A DNA stretch of 64,000 nucleotides from Prochilodus magdalenae (GCA_024036415.1 JAMWET010007209.1:1-64000); one strand, 5' to 3'; counted from the stretch's first letter, positions 37,880 to 49,860 are shown. The notes: generated from the letters alone by a model not told the origin. Made by a program: numbers and translations.

Positions 37880-38340
37880 GTGTGCGCGAGTGCCTTTCCC
37901 TCCCCTCCCCCATCATTTCCTTGTAAGAGCTGATGGAGAGAGGAAAGAGTTCATCTGAGGACAGGGGAATGCTTTTCTTTCCAGCGTGAATCATTTAGGA
38001 AAAATGAGCCCCTGGACTGAGTTGCCCCTGCATTTTGGCATGTTTCTCTTCTCTGCTTTACTGTCTATTTTGGCTGAACTTGCAGTTCTTCATTTCACTG
38101 CCAAGAAAACTTCAGGTCCTTTAAAGATACAGCAGGCAAAAGCCAGTTCCTGACTCAACCGCGTCCTTAAAGCAAATAAAAATAAATCTCTCTAGGATTC
38201 GGCCATTTCTTCCTGTTTGGTTGAGAATTCCATTGGGAGCAGGGCTGTTTCCCTGTGTGTAGCTCACCGTCCTCATGGAGAGGGACACTTTTATGGGTTT
38301 TCACAAAGTGAATTTACATGAGAGGCTTCTATTAGGAAAA
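37880..38340. promoter_or_regulatory. Candidate enhancer-like segment
   Basis: A moderately GC-rich repeat-free segment bounded by a GA-rich tract (37850-37880) and AT-rich DNA. It contains E-box, CCATTGGG and CTTTAAAG motifs but no open exon. A composition-based call. Confidence 0.3.
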
Positions 38341-38639
38341 GCAAATAACTGATCTGAGCACAGCTCTGTAATAGCAGGTTGTGCACATTGCCAATATTGA
38401 GTTTCTCAAAACTACAATAATATTGTCTTCCCTACAGCTATGTGTGTTTTACTGCTGATTATAAAAATGTCACAACAGTACAACATTACATTAATACAGT
38501 AACTATTTAGGCCCTGAGATACCATGGTTTCTTTGAGTTTTGATGGTTGTTACAGTGTATACATATTTTGCCTAAAGAACAAATTTGCATAGTTAACAAC
38601 ATACAGCTAACAACGGAAAGTAGAGACTCGTATAGTCTA

Positions 38640-38925
38640 ATGAATTGTTGTTTGAATGCCACAGTCTAGAATGTTGTTCTGTCCATATTTTTATGTCCAC
38701 AACTTAATAGCTACTACCAGCATGATAATGCACCATACTGCAAAGTTGTCTAGTTTCATTAACAGTTTAGTGTGTTGGAGTTGCATGTTGCAGTCATGTG
38801 AACATGGATTAAACTCTCAAAGAAATTATGCCAGCTTCTCGTGAAATCAATGCCATGAGGAACTAAGAAGTTTGTAGAGCAACCAGAGGTTCTGTCCAGT
38901 ATTAGTCCAGTGTTCTTATACACAC
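38640..38925 (+). mobile_element. Tc1-like transposon remnant, C-terminal half
   Basis: Blocks GAATGCCACAGTCTAGAATG, TATTTTTATGTCCACAACTT, CTACTACCAGCATGATAATG-CACCATACTGCAAAG (the catalytic 'QHDNAPCH'-type stretch), AATCAATGCCATGAGGAACT-AAG and a GTCCAGTATTAG end fit a Tc1-type transposase on the plus strand. An internal deletion removes the 'EHLWDVVE' region. No frame survives. Confidence 0.72.
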
Positions 38926-39430
38926 AAAAGTATGTGGACTGTGGACATTAATAATTGGAGTCCCCTTTCATCTTGCAGATTTAACAGTATCGAAGAGGCT
39001 CTTCTGGGAAGCCCTATGTATTCTGACAGGTAGCATTTTCCTGGCATCCATCAAATTGCCAGATGAGGAAGTTTGATTTATTACTAATACTAAGAACACA
39101 TTTTTACATGTTTCCACCACTCCAGCTTACAATTAGCATTGCACATGGTACCCTTAAGCTTAAATGCTGCTGCTAAGCCATTGTAACGTCATCTCATGAG
39201 ACTCCCGACACACAGTTCTTGTGATAATATTGCTTCCACTAGGAGTTTGGAACTCTGTAGTAAGTAATGTGATGTTTTTTTTTTTTACACAAGTGTAAAG
39301 TCATGAAGCATTTCAGTATGACCCTTTTGACTGCTAGTGCTTGTTTATTGAGATTACATGTCTAATGTGCTTGTTTTTATATACCTTTTAACGAGGTGTT
39401 TGGCTGAAACAACTGGACTGAACTATCGTC
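38926..39430 (-). mobile_element. Tc1-like transposon fossil in opposite orientation
   Basis: Begins near ACACAAAAGTATGTGGAC, a typical Tc1-family terminal sequence. Then come GAGGCTCTTCTGGGAAG, AAATTGCCAGATGAGGAAG, ACTCCAGCTTACAATTAGCA-TTGCACATGG, GAGACTCCCGACACACAGTT-CTTGTG and TGCTTCCACTAGGAGTTTGG-AACTC, ending near GGTGTTTGGCTGAAACAACT. The order matches a fish Tc1-like transposase read on the minus strand. It abuts the plus-strand remnant on its left, so one probably inserted beside or into the other. Many deletions are present. Confidence 0.75.
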
Positions 39431-40635
39431 AGACTATTGTTTGTCTAAAATTGTCTAAAAAAAGTGATGCAATAGAATGTAGTTATAAATTAAGAATGAA
39501 AAGAAATCTGAAAGCTCATTAACTGTCTTCCCTTAAATTTTAAGTTACATTTTTAATTTAACTTAACGGAAAGCTTTGAACACTATGCACAGATAGAAGG
39601 ACCACCAGCAGATGAGTTTGACTAATCAAAGTAACTTATGTGTTATGTATTATTATTAATATGTGTTATATTATTATGAACACAACCATAATTAACTGGC
39701 CTATTGCCTGGCTAAAGCTTTAAGCCAGAAAAGGTATTTACGTGTAGTTTTCTTGGGCTAAAAGAATGTGTGTACCGCAAATTACAGAAAATTATAAATT
39801 ATTTTTTAATAATTTAAAACTATATAATAACCAAGGGCAGCTGACCATGGTGCTTTTATCATGATGACACTGGCGTTTCTGTTGTATGTGCTGTATGTGG
39901 CAAAGATCTGCAGATAGAAATTTTTATATACTTTCTGTTTTTTTTTGTTTTTTTTTTAGCGGACTAAATTCAATTCAGTTGGTATGCATGACCACTGTGA
40001 ACCTTGAACCACAGACCTTGAACCAGGCTGAAGGACCTTCAATGGATGGAGTTTTTGTGGCATTATATGTTGCTGTCAAGAAAAGTAAATGTCTCTAACT
40101 GATTGACTAACCCCCTGTTGATTAAATTTACATACACAAGATTTTTAATCAATATCATCCAGTGTATCCCCTAACCTTGTCCAAGTGCTTGCTTAAAGCC
40201 CAAACTTGTACCTTCATGACCACATTTTAGTGACGTGGCAAAGTCCTGCAGGCATACAAGGGTTTGTGGGATTAAATACTGCTTGACCTCACTTGTCACT
40301 TGGTTACATCACAAGCACATCTGTTTTTGCTGTTCTGTTTAAATGTCTAAACTTTATCCTTTTCTTTTTCCTAATGCCCAGAACTAGTGATAGCTGGTTA
40401 ATAACAACAGAGCTAAGTCAGCTTCTACTGAATTATGTTTCAGGCTGAAAGCCAGTCCTTGCCAAGGCTGCTGGACTTGCTGGCATATTTGCCTGTTGTA
40501 TTGTAGAGAGCTTTCTGTGAGTAAATAGTTAAAATAAGCCTAATGTTGGTTTGATCATTTTGCTTTATGCTTCAAATATAGTTAAATTGTGTTTTTCTTG
40601 TCTGACAATGGGAAGAATTTGTTTAATAAAATCTG

Positions 40636-40669
40636 TGGCAGCTTTGATATTATATTATCAAAGCTGCCA
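40636..40669. promoter_or_regulatory. Perfect 14-bp dyad carrying paired TCF/LEF-like cores
   Basis: TGGCAGCTTTGATA and its exact reverse complement TATCAAAGCTGCCA are separated by six bases. Each arm holds CTTTGAT/ATCAAAG, the TCF/LEF core. It could be a paired binding site or a small cruciform. Function is inferred. Confidence 0.5.
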
Positions 40670-42311
40670 ATATATTTGATGTAATTAACCAGGTACACTG
40701 CTCCTTCCAATGATATCCAACTGTCGTTTGCAATGTACATCCATGAAAGGTACTTTTTTTTTTTTTTAGTAAATTCAAACAAAAAAGTAAAAACCTAAAA
40801 ATGTATGTTTGAGATTCTTTGGTTTTTATACCTTTTCCCAAAATCAGTTGTCATTCTCATTTTGGGTTAATATCCTTCTGAACAGTCTGTCCTGATAAAG
40901 ACTTGCTAAAGGGGAGCATGAATGGCTCATTGAGGTCCTTAAGAGTACCATTGCAAAGAAGCAAATAGAAGCTGTTATAGTACATGACAAGAACGCAGAC
41001 ACACACAGACACCAGAACACATGTTGATGAGATACATTCTTTAACATTAGCTGCGTTGGGAGTAAACATTCACAGCTACCTGGCAGTCTAAAATTGTTAT
41101 AAGACATCATTGACCTACACATTCAAGCTAATATTACATGAAAAGAAAGTCCAATTGTTGGTCAATGGTTCTAGATCCCCACAGACTGTATTTACAGTCT
41201 GGCTAAACTAAGCTTTCCTTATGTCATTTGATTTTTTTTTTATTTGATTTACTTCCTGCTTTTCGGGGAAAAAAATTAGTGAAATGCATGATGTTAAGAC
41301 TCATTGGTTAGTCTAGGGAGTATGCTAATGCTGTATTGAGTCGAAGTCTGTGGTCTAAATCTGATCTCCTCTTAATCTCATTTACTTCTCCTTCTCCAAA
41401 GTCCTGTTTGAATCAGTGCAAGACATTCTCTCCTGTTTATGAAATTAGGCTCCAGAGAAACAGCTCTTTCAAAATGTAGTGTGGGTTGTCTGACTTAAAG
41501 CAACACTATGCAGGATTTGGAGACCTTTCTGGTGTAAATATGTAATTGCATGCAACATGTGGAAGAATGTGGGTTTTTTATGTTTGTTGTGTTTCGGAAC
41601 ACAATAAAATGTGGGTCTTCTGAGGATATAAGGGAATTATCATCATATCTTCTTCAGCACAGTGTTGATGCTGACATAAGCATCAAGCCAGACCTCTTTT
41701 TTTTTAGCCCTTTAGCGTGTGACTTTATTATGTAAAGGCATTTGACATGGTCAGAAATACTCCATCCATCCAATTCTGTATCTGTACATCTGTCTTTTAA
41801 ATTCTTATTTTAGGCTTTACAGAGCATCTTTCAGCGGCACATCCACATTATGTTAGTGTATCTTTCAGTTTTAACAAAATATTACATAGTGCTGCTTTGT
41901 CTCTTTTTAAATTTGTCTGACTTATCTCACCCCAACTGAATTATAATTACATACGAATTTGGTTCCTTTTTCTTATAGACTCTTTCAGCGCTTAATTAGT
42001 GCAAAAGGGACCTACATGCTTTCTCATTTAATCTTCAGGACCTTTCTGTGTAAATGCTTATGGTAATCTCCTCTTTCTCCAAAGAAGGGTTTAAGAGAAA
42101 GACTTTATTTGCCAGTTTATTTTCAGTGATCACATTTTTTGCTGAATATAGTGTATTTAAGTTAGAAAACCTGTCTGGTTTAAACAACATATAATTATAT
42201 TACTTTAATTGTGCTTACATCGATTTACCAGACTTGTATAGCAGCTGTTAGAGCTAGTTTCTCAGCCTGTTACGTGTTATCCACCACCTGTATAAAAATT
42301 ATGAATCTCTT

Positions 42312-42329
42312 AAAAAAAAAAAAAAAAAA
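42312..42329. repeat. Poly-A run
   Basis: Eighteen consecutive A residues. No retroposon 3' end is recognisable to the left. Confidence 0.9.
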
Positions 42330-42393
42330 CTCTACCCCATTACTTTATTTAGCAAACACCCTTAAATAGGTTCTACAACTTCTACTAGTGCTT

Positions 42394-42407
42394 GTTGCCC
42401 TAGCAAC
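42394..42407. promoter_or_regulatory. RFX X-box-like motif
   Basis: GTTGCCCTAGCAAC is a near-palindromic match to the RFX consensus GTTGCCATGGCAAC. Both half-sites are intact. Confidence 0.5.
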
Positions 42408-42554
42408 TGCAGTTTCCCATGTCTAGTCCCTGGTTCTCCAACAGCCCATTTCCAAAGAAACCATTCCCCTTTTAGCCTCTCAACACTGCTGTGGCCGCAC
42501 TAACCAGTGTGATATGTCGTGTGCTACTTTGCAGGACTTGGAATGTATGTATTA

Positions 42555-42791
42555 ATGCATTTCTACATAAATACATACAAATAAACAAACATACATACAT
42601 GCATACATACATACTAGCAAACAAACAATAAATATATATATATATATATACATATATGTATATGTATGTGTGTGTGTGTGTGTGTTTGGTTTTGGTATAT
42701 TCAGCAGTTTGGCACCCATTATTGTTTGTTTGCTAGTATGTATGTATGTTTGTTTGTTTGTTTGTTTGTATGTATTTATGTAGAAATGCAT
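42555..42791. repeat. Long inverted repeat (77/73-base arms, 87-base loop)
   Basis: The left arm 42555-42631 starts ATGCATTTCTACATAAATAC and ends ACTAGCAAACAAACAATAA. The right arm 42719-42791 is its reverse complement, from TTATTGTTTGTTTGCTAGTA to TATTTATGTAGAAATGCAT. The outer about 24 and inner about 25 bases match exactly; the differences lie in the middle CATA/CAAA simple-repeat units. The loop contains (TA)n and (TG)n. RNA from either strand would form a long hairpin. It could be a small foldback element or a microsatellite-associated palindrome. Confidence 0.85.
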
Positions 42792-43869
42792 GTGTATGTG
42801 GCATCACTGCCCACTGTAAAATGGTATCTAAAACTATATAGCTCCTTTGAACTTTGTACACAGGATTTTTTAAAAAATATTAACAGGTTCATCACATCTT
42901 TAAAAAAGGTTAAAGGCCCCAAATCTGATTCTTTTTCAAAATATATTTTAATATATTATATAATATATTTTAATGCATGCATTTGAGGGTGAAGGAAAGG
43001 GATGTAAAAATTCTACTAATTACGTGAGACTTCACTACCGCTAACTCATTACATTGGAGGGATTTCTGTTGGAATCATTTGATCAGATTTTTTATAACAC
43101 TCAAGCTCAAAATACAAGTTAACTGGCTCTCATTTCCCTTGCTAGAGGGTGTGTGGGTCAATAGATGTAGATCGTGCTGATGTTTTTGGTTTTGTCCAAA
43201 AAAAATTTACACAGAAAGGTTAATCTCTAAGATCCTGGGTTATAATTTGGCGAAGTCATTTCATTCTATGTATCTTTGTGTAATTCCTGAAGGTTTATGT
43301 AAAAGTGATTGCTACCTGCTAAATATGTTTGTGGTTGCTTGTACAACGGCTATTACTAAGTGCTGGCTCCAAAGGAACCCACTACCTTGGACATTTTTAT
43401 TGAGGTTGTCACCTATAGCCTCTCGATGGAAATGATGACATTTTTTTATACGTTTTCAGAAGGAAAGAAGGGAAAATATTGGAGAAAATGGGACTGTTGT
43501 ACAACGGCGACCTTTTCTATGATTATTCATTCTGCCTGCACAAAAATAAATTGAAATTTTGTGTTTGAAATGGTGTACCTGTCACCCTTGTTTTTCCTCT
43601 CCAATGCTTTTTTCTTTTTTTTATTTCTCTCTCTTGTATCAGTTAATACACAATAAAAATCTAAGTATAAAATTTATCAAAACCAAATTGATGCTTGATT
43701 TGCTATTTCCTAATTTAGTCATGAGTCACAAACCTAGAGTGGGGAAAAAAAGACCGTTCAGAGAATTTGATTTTTCATTCCTTCTCTACTACTTCATCAA
43801 TAATGCTGATAGCTCCCCTGGCTCTGAAAAAGAGGAGTGGATCCGGTTTGGTTTGGATCAAAACATAAT
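42792..43869. other. AT-rich intergenic DNA
   Basis: Open frames at 43247-43435, 43360-43554 and 43559-43876 overlap, are hydrophobic or low-complexity and show no family. Nothing else recognised. Confidence 0.55.
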
Positions 43870-44010
43870 AGACTAGGGCACCAGCTGGCCTGTATCTTTC
43901 CGAATTATGACAGCTCCAGGCTGGCAAGGAGCCTAATTATGATGAACAATTACATCTTGCGATTTTCAGAGCAAAGGGAACAGGGCGTCATCACGTCTAT
44001 TGGTTGTGTC
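43870..44010. promoter_or_regulatory. Candidate enhancer-like segment with homeobox and SOX cores
   Basis: A compact GC-richer block with CCTAATTATGATGAACAATT (TAATTA homeobox and ACAAT SOX cores adjacent), CCGAATTATGACAG and repeated CCAGGCTGGCAAGG/CAGCTGGCC. It is typical in texture of vertebrate developmental enhancers. Confidence 0.35.
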
Positions 44011-45129
44011 TTGTAGCTTGGAATAGGTGGAGCTAGCAACAGAAATCAAGATTGAGGTTAAGGGAGGAACTGCACTGCATTGCTTCTCCCAACATTTAGC
44101 CTTGAAACCTCATTAAAGAAGAGCACTCGAAGAAAGTGGTTGCGTTGTTGTTTTTAGGGCTCCCTAGTAACACTGTTGTCAGTTTTGAAGAGTTCAGTAA
44201 GTTTTCCAGTGTGAAATCTCCCATTTAACTCAGATCCTAGGTTTACTTCTGGTATATTCCCAGGGTCCTGTGAAGCAGTAATATTTTTTGTTTAGTTTTT
44301 AAAATTAATTCTTGCTATAGAGGAGGTTTACACAGAACTCTTTACTTCTTTGTTCCAGTACTATCACATCGCAGGTGTGCTCTGACCACGTTTAGGGAAC
44401 TTAGGGAAAGTGTATCTGGGAGTGAGTAAACATTTTCACTAAATGTGAGTTTGCAAAAAGCCCAGAACTTGAACAATTTCATTTGCTTACTTTCATATTT
44501 CACTCCGCTTCACATATGTATAAAAATACATGAACAGCCCAAAAGATTGAACAAAACAGTAACTAACTTCAATAATAGCATTTATATACTTGCATTTAAT
44601 TTGCCCGTCATGGTTTGTTTCTATGTTCTTTGTTATTTATTTGGAATTGACATGGGTTAGTTGTGCAGTAGATTGGGTGTATAAGAAAATCTGAACCTAA
44701 TTCAGCGTCAAAAAGTAGGCACCTCCGTTAGGGTGGGATTGTAGGTAATGTTGCACTGGTGTGCTGATTCAGCATTTAATGTTTCATGTCCACAGTCAAG
44801 ATCCAGGGATACCGCATGATGAAAATCTGTTACAGTGTCAGTGTTTCCCTACTCAGCATGTTATTGCTCTTGCTGCTAAAATCTACAGGATAATTTCATG
44901 TTAGCTTGTCTGGTTTATGTCATTTTAATCTTTAGAAGGCTTGCTGTTTGCTAGGATCATTAAGAAACGGTCTATTTTTCACATACTTCCATGCTATTAG
45001 CGGTTAGCTTCAATCCCAAGTTCTCCCAGCCTTCTAATGATTTGGTTTCTATTTATAAGCTAACTGCAAATGGCAAAAACATTTGCTAGCTTAATTTTAT
45101 GAACGTTTTTAATAGGCAAGGAGAAAGTT

Positions 45130-45500
45130 ATATCAGGAAAGTCCATTAAAGAGGGGCTTTGAAATAAAAGCAGAGCTGCTCAGCAATTGACTTCTGGCGG
45201 TCAAACTTTCTCTGTTACAGTTCCATGTATTATCTGGCAGTGGCACTTTTGAAGGGAACTGGGCCCAGAGACCCTCATTACAACCCAGTTTGAAGGAGAT
45301 GTGTAGAGTCCTACCACGTCTGATTTGGATTGCAGCTTTATTCAGCACTTTTGCTTTTGTTCGCCTCAGTAATGAAATGTCAAACCCTACTCTTTTTTCT
45401 GTGTTCTCATAGCAACTAGGGAGACCTAGAAAAAAAGGGAAAACACACTTGGACAGGAAAGCAACGTGCTGACGCTCAGACCTTAAAGACATTTTCAGGG
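45130..45500. promoter_or_regulatory. Candidate enhancer-like segment
   Basis: A repeat-free segment with a 119-codon open minus-strand frame that I judge to be chance (no domain, no splice sites). It includes an RFX-like GTTCTCATAGCAAC at 45403-45416 and CATTAAAG/CAATTGA cores. Confidence 0.28.
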
Positions 45501-46424
45501 ATTTCTTGAGAGATTTTTGTTTGTGTCAAATATTGTCATGGTACATTATTCAAAGAGACGCAAGTGATTATGCATTTTACATATCAAATAAAGCTATTTT
45601 ACCCCATAAACATTTGAAATAATTTCAGACTTTTATGTAGAGTGCTTAAATCACATTTTTAAATTTATGATGATAATAAATGCAGTACAAAAAGCATTAA
45701 TTGTTTACATATTTACGGGGGTGTTCATGATAGGTTTTTTTGGTCCTTCTTTTGTCTTTTCTCTCAGGCTCTTGGCCAGTATGTTTGTATGTGTTGAATT
45801 TGAGTGGTGTGACACATTGATTTTAGTAGTGCTTATTTTGGCTCCCCCAATTAGGAAACTGTTGGTTTTGGAAACAATGATGGTATGTAAACATTCACAA
45901 AATGTAAAAGTTGGGACTACATCTACGTAGATTAATGTTATATAATATATATTTATGTAGGCTTACCAATCCAGTAAATTAATAAAAAGAAGACATAAAT
46001 TTTAGTATTGGTATTAAAAGCTAGTGTAATTCAGTTCAGTAACTAAAGGTGACATATTTATAAGCAAATATCTGCCAGTACTGAGATTATTTGTTATATA
46101 ATTGTACATTTTGCACAGTTCATTGTGTGTTCCTTATAGCTTGTTATAACAGGTGTTTATTTCTTTATTTTTTTTAATTCACAGACTTCGGTCCATGAAA
46201 CACAAGAGTTTTTGTAGGTTTTATTGGTTCCGTAGTGGTTGTAAAGATTAATAATGACCATCCTACAGTACAGCCCACAGCTATCTGCGTAGAGTGTGTG
46301 CATGTGCATATGTGCATTTATGTGTGAACACCAGAGGGGTCATCAGTGCCATACTGTGAATAGTTATTAATGACCAGTAGAGCAAAGCCTTGCCTACAGC
46401 AGACGTCTAAGTGCATATGTAGAG

Positions 46425-46477
<53 letters not shown>
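46425..46477. repeat. (TG)n microsatellite
   Basis: About 26 uninterrupted TG units. Confidence 0.97.
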
Positions 46478-46479
<2 letters not shown>

Positions 46480-46609
46480 TGAGTGCGTGTCAGGTAGTGA
46501 CTGGATTTATTAATGGCTACAGTTTGTGTGAGTATGTGTGAGCATGTTAAAGGAGTCATTGGTGCCGTACCATGTATATTTATTAAACTCCCTGCTGGTC
46601 AGGGAGGCC

Positions 46610-46850
46610 TGCACTTATTTACCCTGTGACCCAGACGGCACCTGTCTGCTGCCATGGATACGCCAAGTTCGCAGCACTGCCTTATTGGCATGGCTCTAGT
46701 TGGCTGGATGGCACACGGTGCAGCAGTGCCCAGTCTTATCAGCAAAGGATTAGCATGCTTCCTGGCTGGCAGAGCATGTTTATTAAGGCCCTAGTTAAGA
46801 GTAAAGATTGCTTAATAACATAAATGGGGATGATACAGTTGCACAAGGAC
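46610..46850. promoter_or_regulatory. Candidate enhancer-like segment
   Basis: A sharp GC-richer block after the TG repeat. It has NFI-like TTGGC cores (CTTATTGGCATGGC, TAGTTGGCTGG), CTTATCAGCAAAGG and GCAGCACTGCC. It is repeat-free, and an uninterrupted 65-codon frame crosses it without a recognisable product. Confidence 0.35.
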
Positions 46851-47550
46851 CTGAAGTGTGACTTGAGACATGTGCCCGTTGCTCCTCTGTCCCCTCCTTT
46901 ATTAGGATTGTTGCAGGCCGTAAGTTATGTTCTGTGCTTTTGTTTATACTGCAGAATTATTGTGCAGATTATATTGCATTTCAAGAACATGGAACCACAC
47001 TGTAAAGATTTGTAAACCAGCATGGCAAGTAGAAAACTGTATTGTTCTGCCAAAACAGGTTTAGGACCAGGCTGTCATTTTTATATCGGATGGTCCTCAA
47101 ATGTAGGTACTGCCTACATGAGTTTTGTTTTTTTTGCCAGAAAATGTTTAGGTCTGACTGTTTTGTGGCTTTGATGTCTTAAACTGTGGTTTAGAGTCAT
47201 GAGTGCGGGTCCAGGCTGCACATACAAAACACTGCAGAGTGGAAATGAAGACTCGTATGTATTACTAAAACACTACTAAATGCAAAAGTGGAAATTAAAC
47301 ATGTGATGCTCATGTTTATATACTTAAAGTTCATGTTGTCACCCATTTTATATACATGTTTTTTGTTCATTATATTTTGTGGTTTTTGTCTGAATAATTA
47401 TTAAATGTATGGATTATATATTTATTCATTTTGTATTTTATTTTATGAAATAATTCACTAATATAGGACTCAGGATCCAAAGCCAATATTCAGTAATTTT
47501 CATGTAAATATCTGCAGATGCTGATACCAATTCTGATATAGTATATATTT

Positions 47551-47603
47551 AGTGTATATATGTGTGTGTATGTGTGTGTGTGTGTATATATATATACATA
47601 TCT
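47551..47603. repeat. Compound TA/TG microsatellite
   Basis: TATATG, (TG)n and (TA)n blocks in succession. Confidence 0.9.
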
Positions 47604-47978
47604 CCAGATATGTTGTTTCAGCACAACGACCCATTGTTACCTTACTGTTCTGTTCTGCAGATATCAGAGAGATAACTCTACTAGTACCTGTAGTAGGTCA
47701 ACAGGTATTGAGTAAAATAGTCTTAATATCATTTATGAATGCATTTGTATTGCATTATCTGAAATGCAGAATGTTGAAAATACATTTTATGACTCTTTGT
47801 ATTTGTGACAATTGTAAGTTTTTTGTGTGTTTAGGAACTGTCTATACTATTGCAGTCTGTTTAAACCCCAATTTTGAGTGCCATGTAAAATAAACATTTA
47901 CACAGGTATATAGATAGTACTACTCAGAGGGAAGAAAGCGCACTTGTGGTCAAAAGCATCTCCAATGTGTAAGTTGGG

Positions 47979-48003
47979 CCATAAGGTGGCACCAGTGCCC
48001 TCT
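47979..48003. promoter_or_regulatory. Paired CTCF-like motifs, opposed
   Basis: CCATAAGGTGGCAC on the plus strand (47979-47992) is followed at 47994-48003 by AGTGCCCTCT, which reads AGAGGGCACT on the minus strand. Two half-convincing CTCF cores face each other. Confidence 0.35.
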
Positions 48004-48099
48004 TTCTGTGTAGAGTCTGCCCAGCCAGTGCCCACATTAATGAAATAAGCATACCCATGTAGACTGCGAAACCTTTAATCAGTGTCTTGTGTTTTACTG

Positions 48100-49860
48100 A
48101 CATTTCTTCTGAAACTGCACAACTTAGGTTTTTATATTTTTGCTGATATATGACCAGTGATTGGCATAAATTACAGTAGAAATCAACATAGGTATTAATA
48201 AAGATTTTCTGTGAGTTTTAAAATATGAGGATTTTTATTTTGTTTTTGTTTTGGGACATGTCAAGCTTTACTCTGTCTGCCCTGTTCTCTTTTATCCCCC
48301 GTCTGTTGCCCTAATTCTTTTTCTCTGTCTCTTTCACCCTGGTAAAAAAAATTGCCATACTAATACAGGTGTATACCATATGCCTAAGTAGTGAATAGTG
48401 TGTGTGTTGCACTGGACTGAAATCTCAGGATGAGAGAGAAGTTAGAGAAATATGAACCAGGTGGATTATGGTACAGATCCAAGCATCTTTAACATCTTTA
48501 ACATATGGATTTCTCTCCTCAACCATACAGTAGCTTGTTGAAATGGACACTGGACAACTCTGCTACTTTTCAACTTGAACATGATTTCAGTGTTGAGTTC
48601 ATGAGACGATTAAGTTCATTGAGGGGGGAAAAGCTGCAATCACTTTATTGTGGTGCTTGGCTAAAAGGGAGTGCATGTCCAAAAATAAGACAGGTTCAAA
48701 GAAACACAGAAACAAATTTCTGTGTTCTGAGTTTCTCTGCCACATCGTATTTAATGACTACCGCCCCCCCCCCATCTTCCCACTGACCCCCCCACCCTGC
48801 CAAAGCCTCTACTAAATAAGGCAAATAAAAGACCAAAAAGTACAGAAGAAAAGTGCAGAATTTTAGAGGAAAACAGCCATATATACACATTCAGACAAAA
48901 ATACACATTCAGGGTGGTTCCTTACAGAAATGTTTTAATTCTGCATGCATTTATCTGGGGCTGTGTGGGATGGTGCACAGGGTTTGCCTCTCAACAGTTA
49001 ACTTGCACAGCTGGGCTTTCGCAGGGCATTCTGGGATTTTGGCTGTCTGACAAAGTGCCTGCAAGGCAACCAGAAATACTCCATTACTCTGCACAAGTGA
49101 AAACTAACACATCTAGGAGGGCAAAGTAATACACTTTAACTCAGTATGTGCAATTTGGCTAGCAGTAATTTTGCATTTATTAATATATTTTGTCCCTTAA
49201 ACAGTGTTTAAAGAGCACATTGAAACAGTGCAAAACAATCATGCAATGGTTTTAATAGATTAACCAAAAAAAAGGAAATGTTTAAACTAAATGCAGATGG
49301 AAATGGACCTCTGAGCAAAATATTTAATAATGCATTTATCTTGCAACTTTATTAGAAAAGAACACACAAAACACATGTTTGTAAAGACCTTATTGGCTGT
49401 GTATACTTTTCTGTTAAATGCATGTTTAAAATGTAGATATTCAAATGTTTACATTTACATTTGTTTGTCTGATCATTTGTGAAGATTTGTTTTACAGATT
49501 TTTGATCTTATTTGAGGTGAGTTTAGGTTTACTTAAAAATTTATTTTTTGCAGTTATTGTGCAGGTTAAACTACACAGAAACGTTGCTCTGTAGTTTAAG
49601 TGGCGAGTGTTTATAGTAAATGGCCTACAGTCAGTGGCTTTAGTCAGTGTTTTGCAGCGTGAGGGGCTCTGCAGACATGGATCCCCTGTTGCCCCAATCT
49701 GTGCCTGTGGCTCCTGCCTGGGTGCTTTTGTCAATGCAGGGCTCATTTGAATAGCCAGTAGGATTTACTGGGAGCAAGTCGGTGCCATTTGCATTCAGTC
49801 CAGCCACAAAGGTTCACAGGTCAATCCAGACAGCCTAGAGAAGTGTAACTTGCCAGAAAA
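48100..49860. other. Intergenic DNA, no gene recognised
   Basis: Mostly AT-rich, with C-runs around 48763-48795. A ZNF143-like motif lies near 49020-49043 (CGCAGGGCATTCTGGGATTT). The open frame at 48505-48786 has no recognised domain. Confidence 0.55.

Larger units (their letters stand above)
39431..42540. other. AT-rich intergenic DNA
   Basis: No coding exon recognised. It contains a perfect dyad at 40636-40669, an A18 run at 42312-42329 and an RFX-type motif at 42394-42407. Open frames around 40844-41122 are unexplained and low in information. Confidence 0.6.

Noticed and set aside
42552..42986. Opposed frames rich in Tyr, Ile, Cys and Val at 42.6-42.8 kb
   Set aside because: They read the same inverted repeat and TG/TA microsatellites on both strands, so they are not coding.
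45133..45492. 119-codon minus-strand frame as a gene
   Set aside because: No family recognised, no flanking acceptor or donor of quality, and no similarity to neighbours.
47680..47705. CTGTAGTAGGT as a possible let-7 relative
   Set aside because: It lacks the TGAGGTAG seed and has no matching opposite arm for a precursor hairpin.
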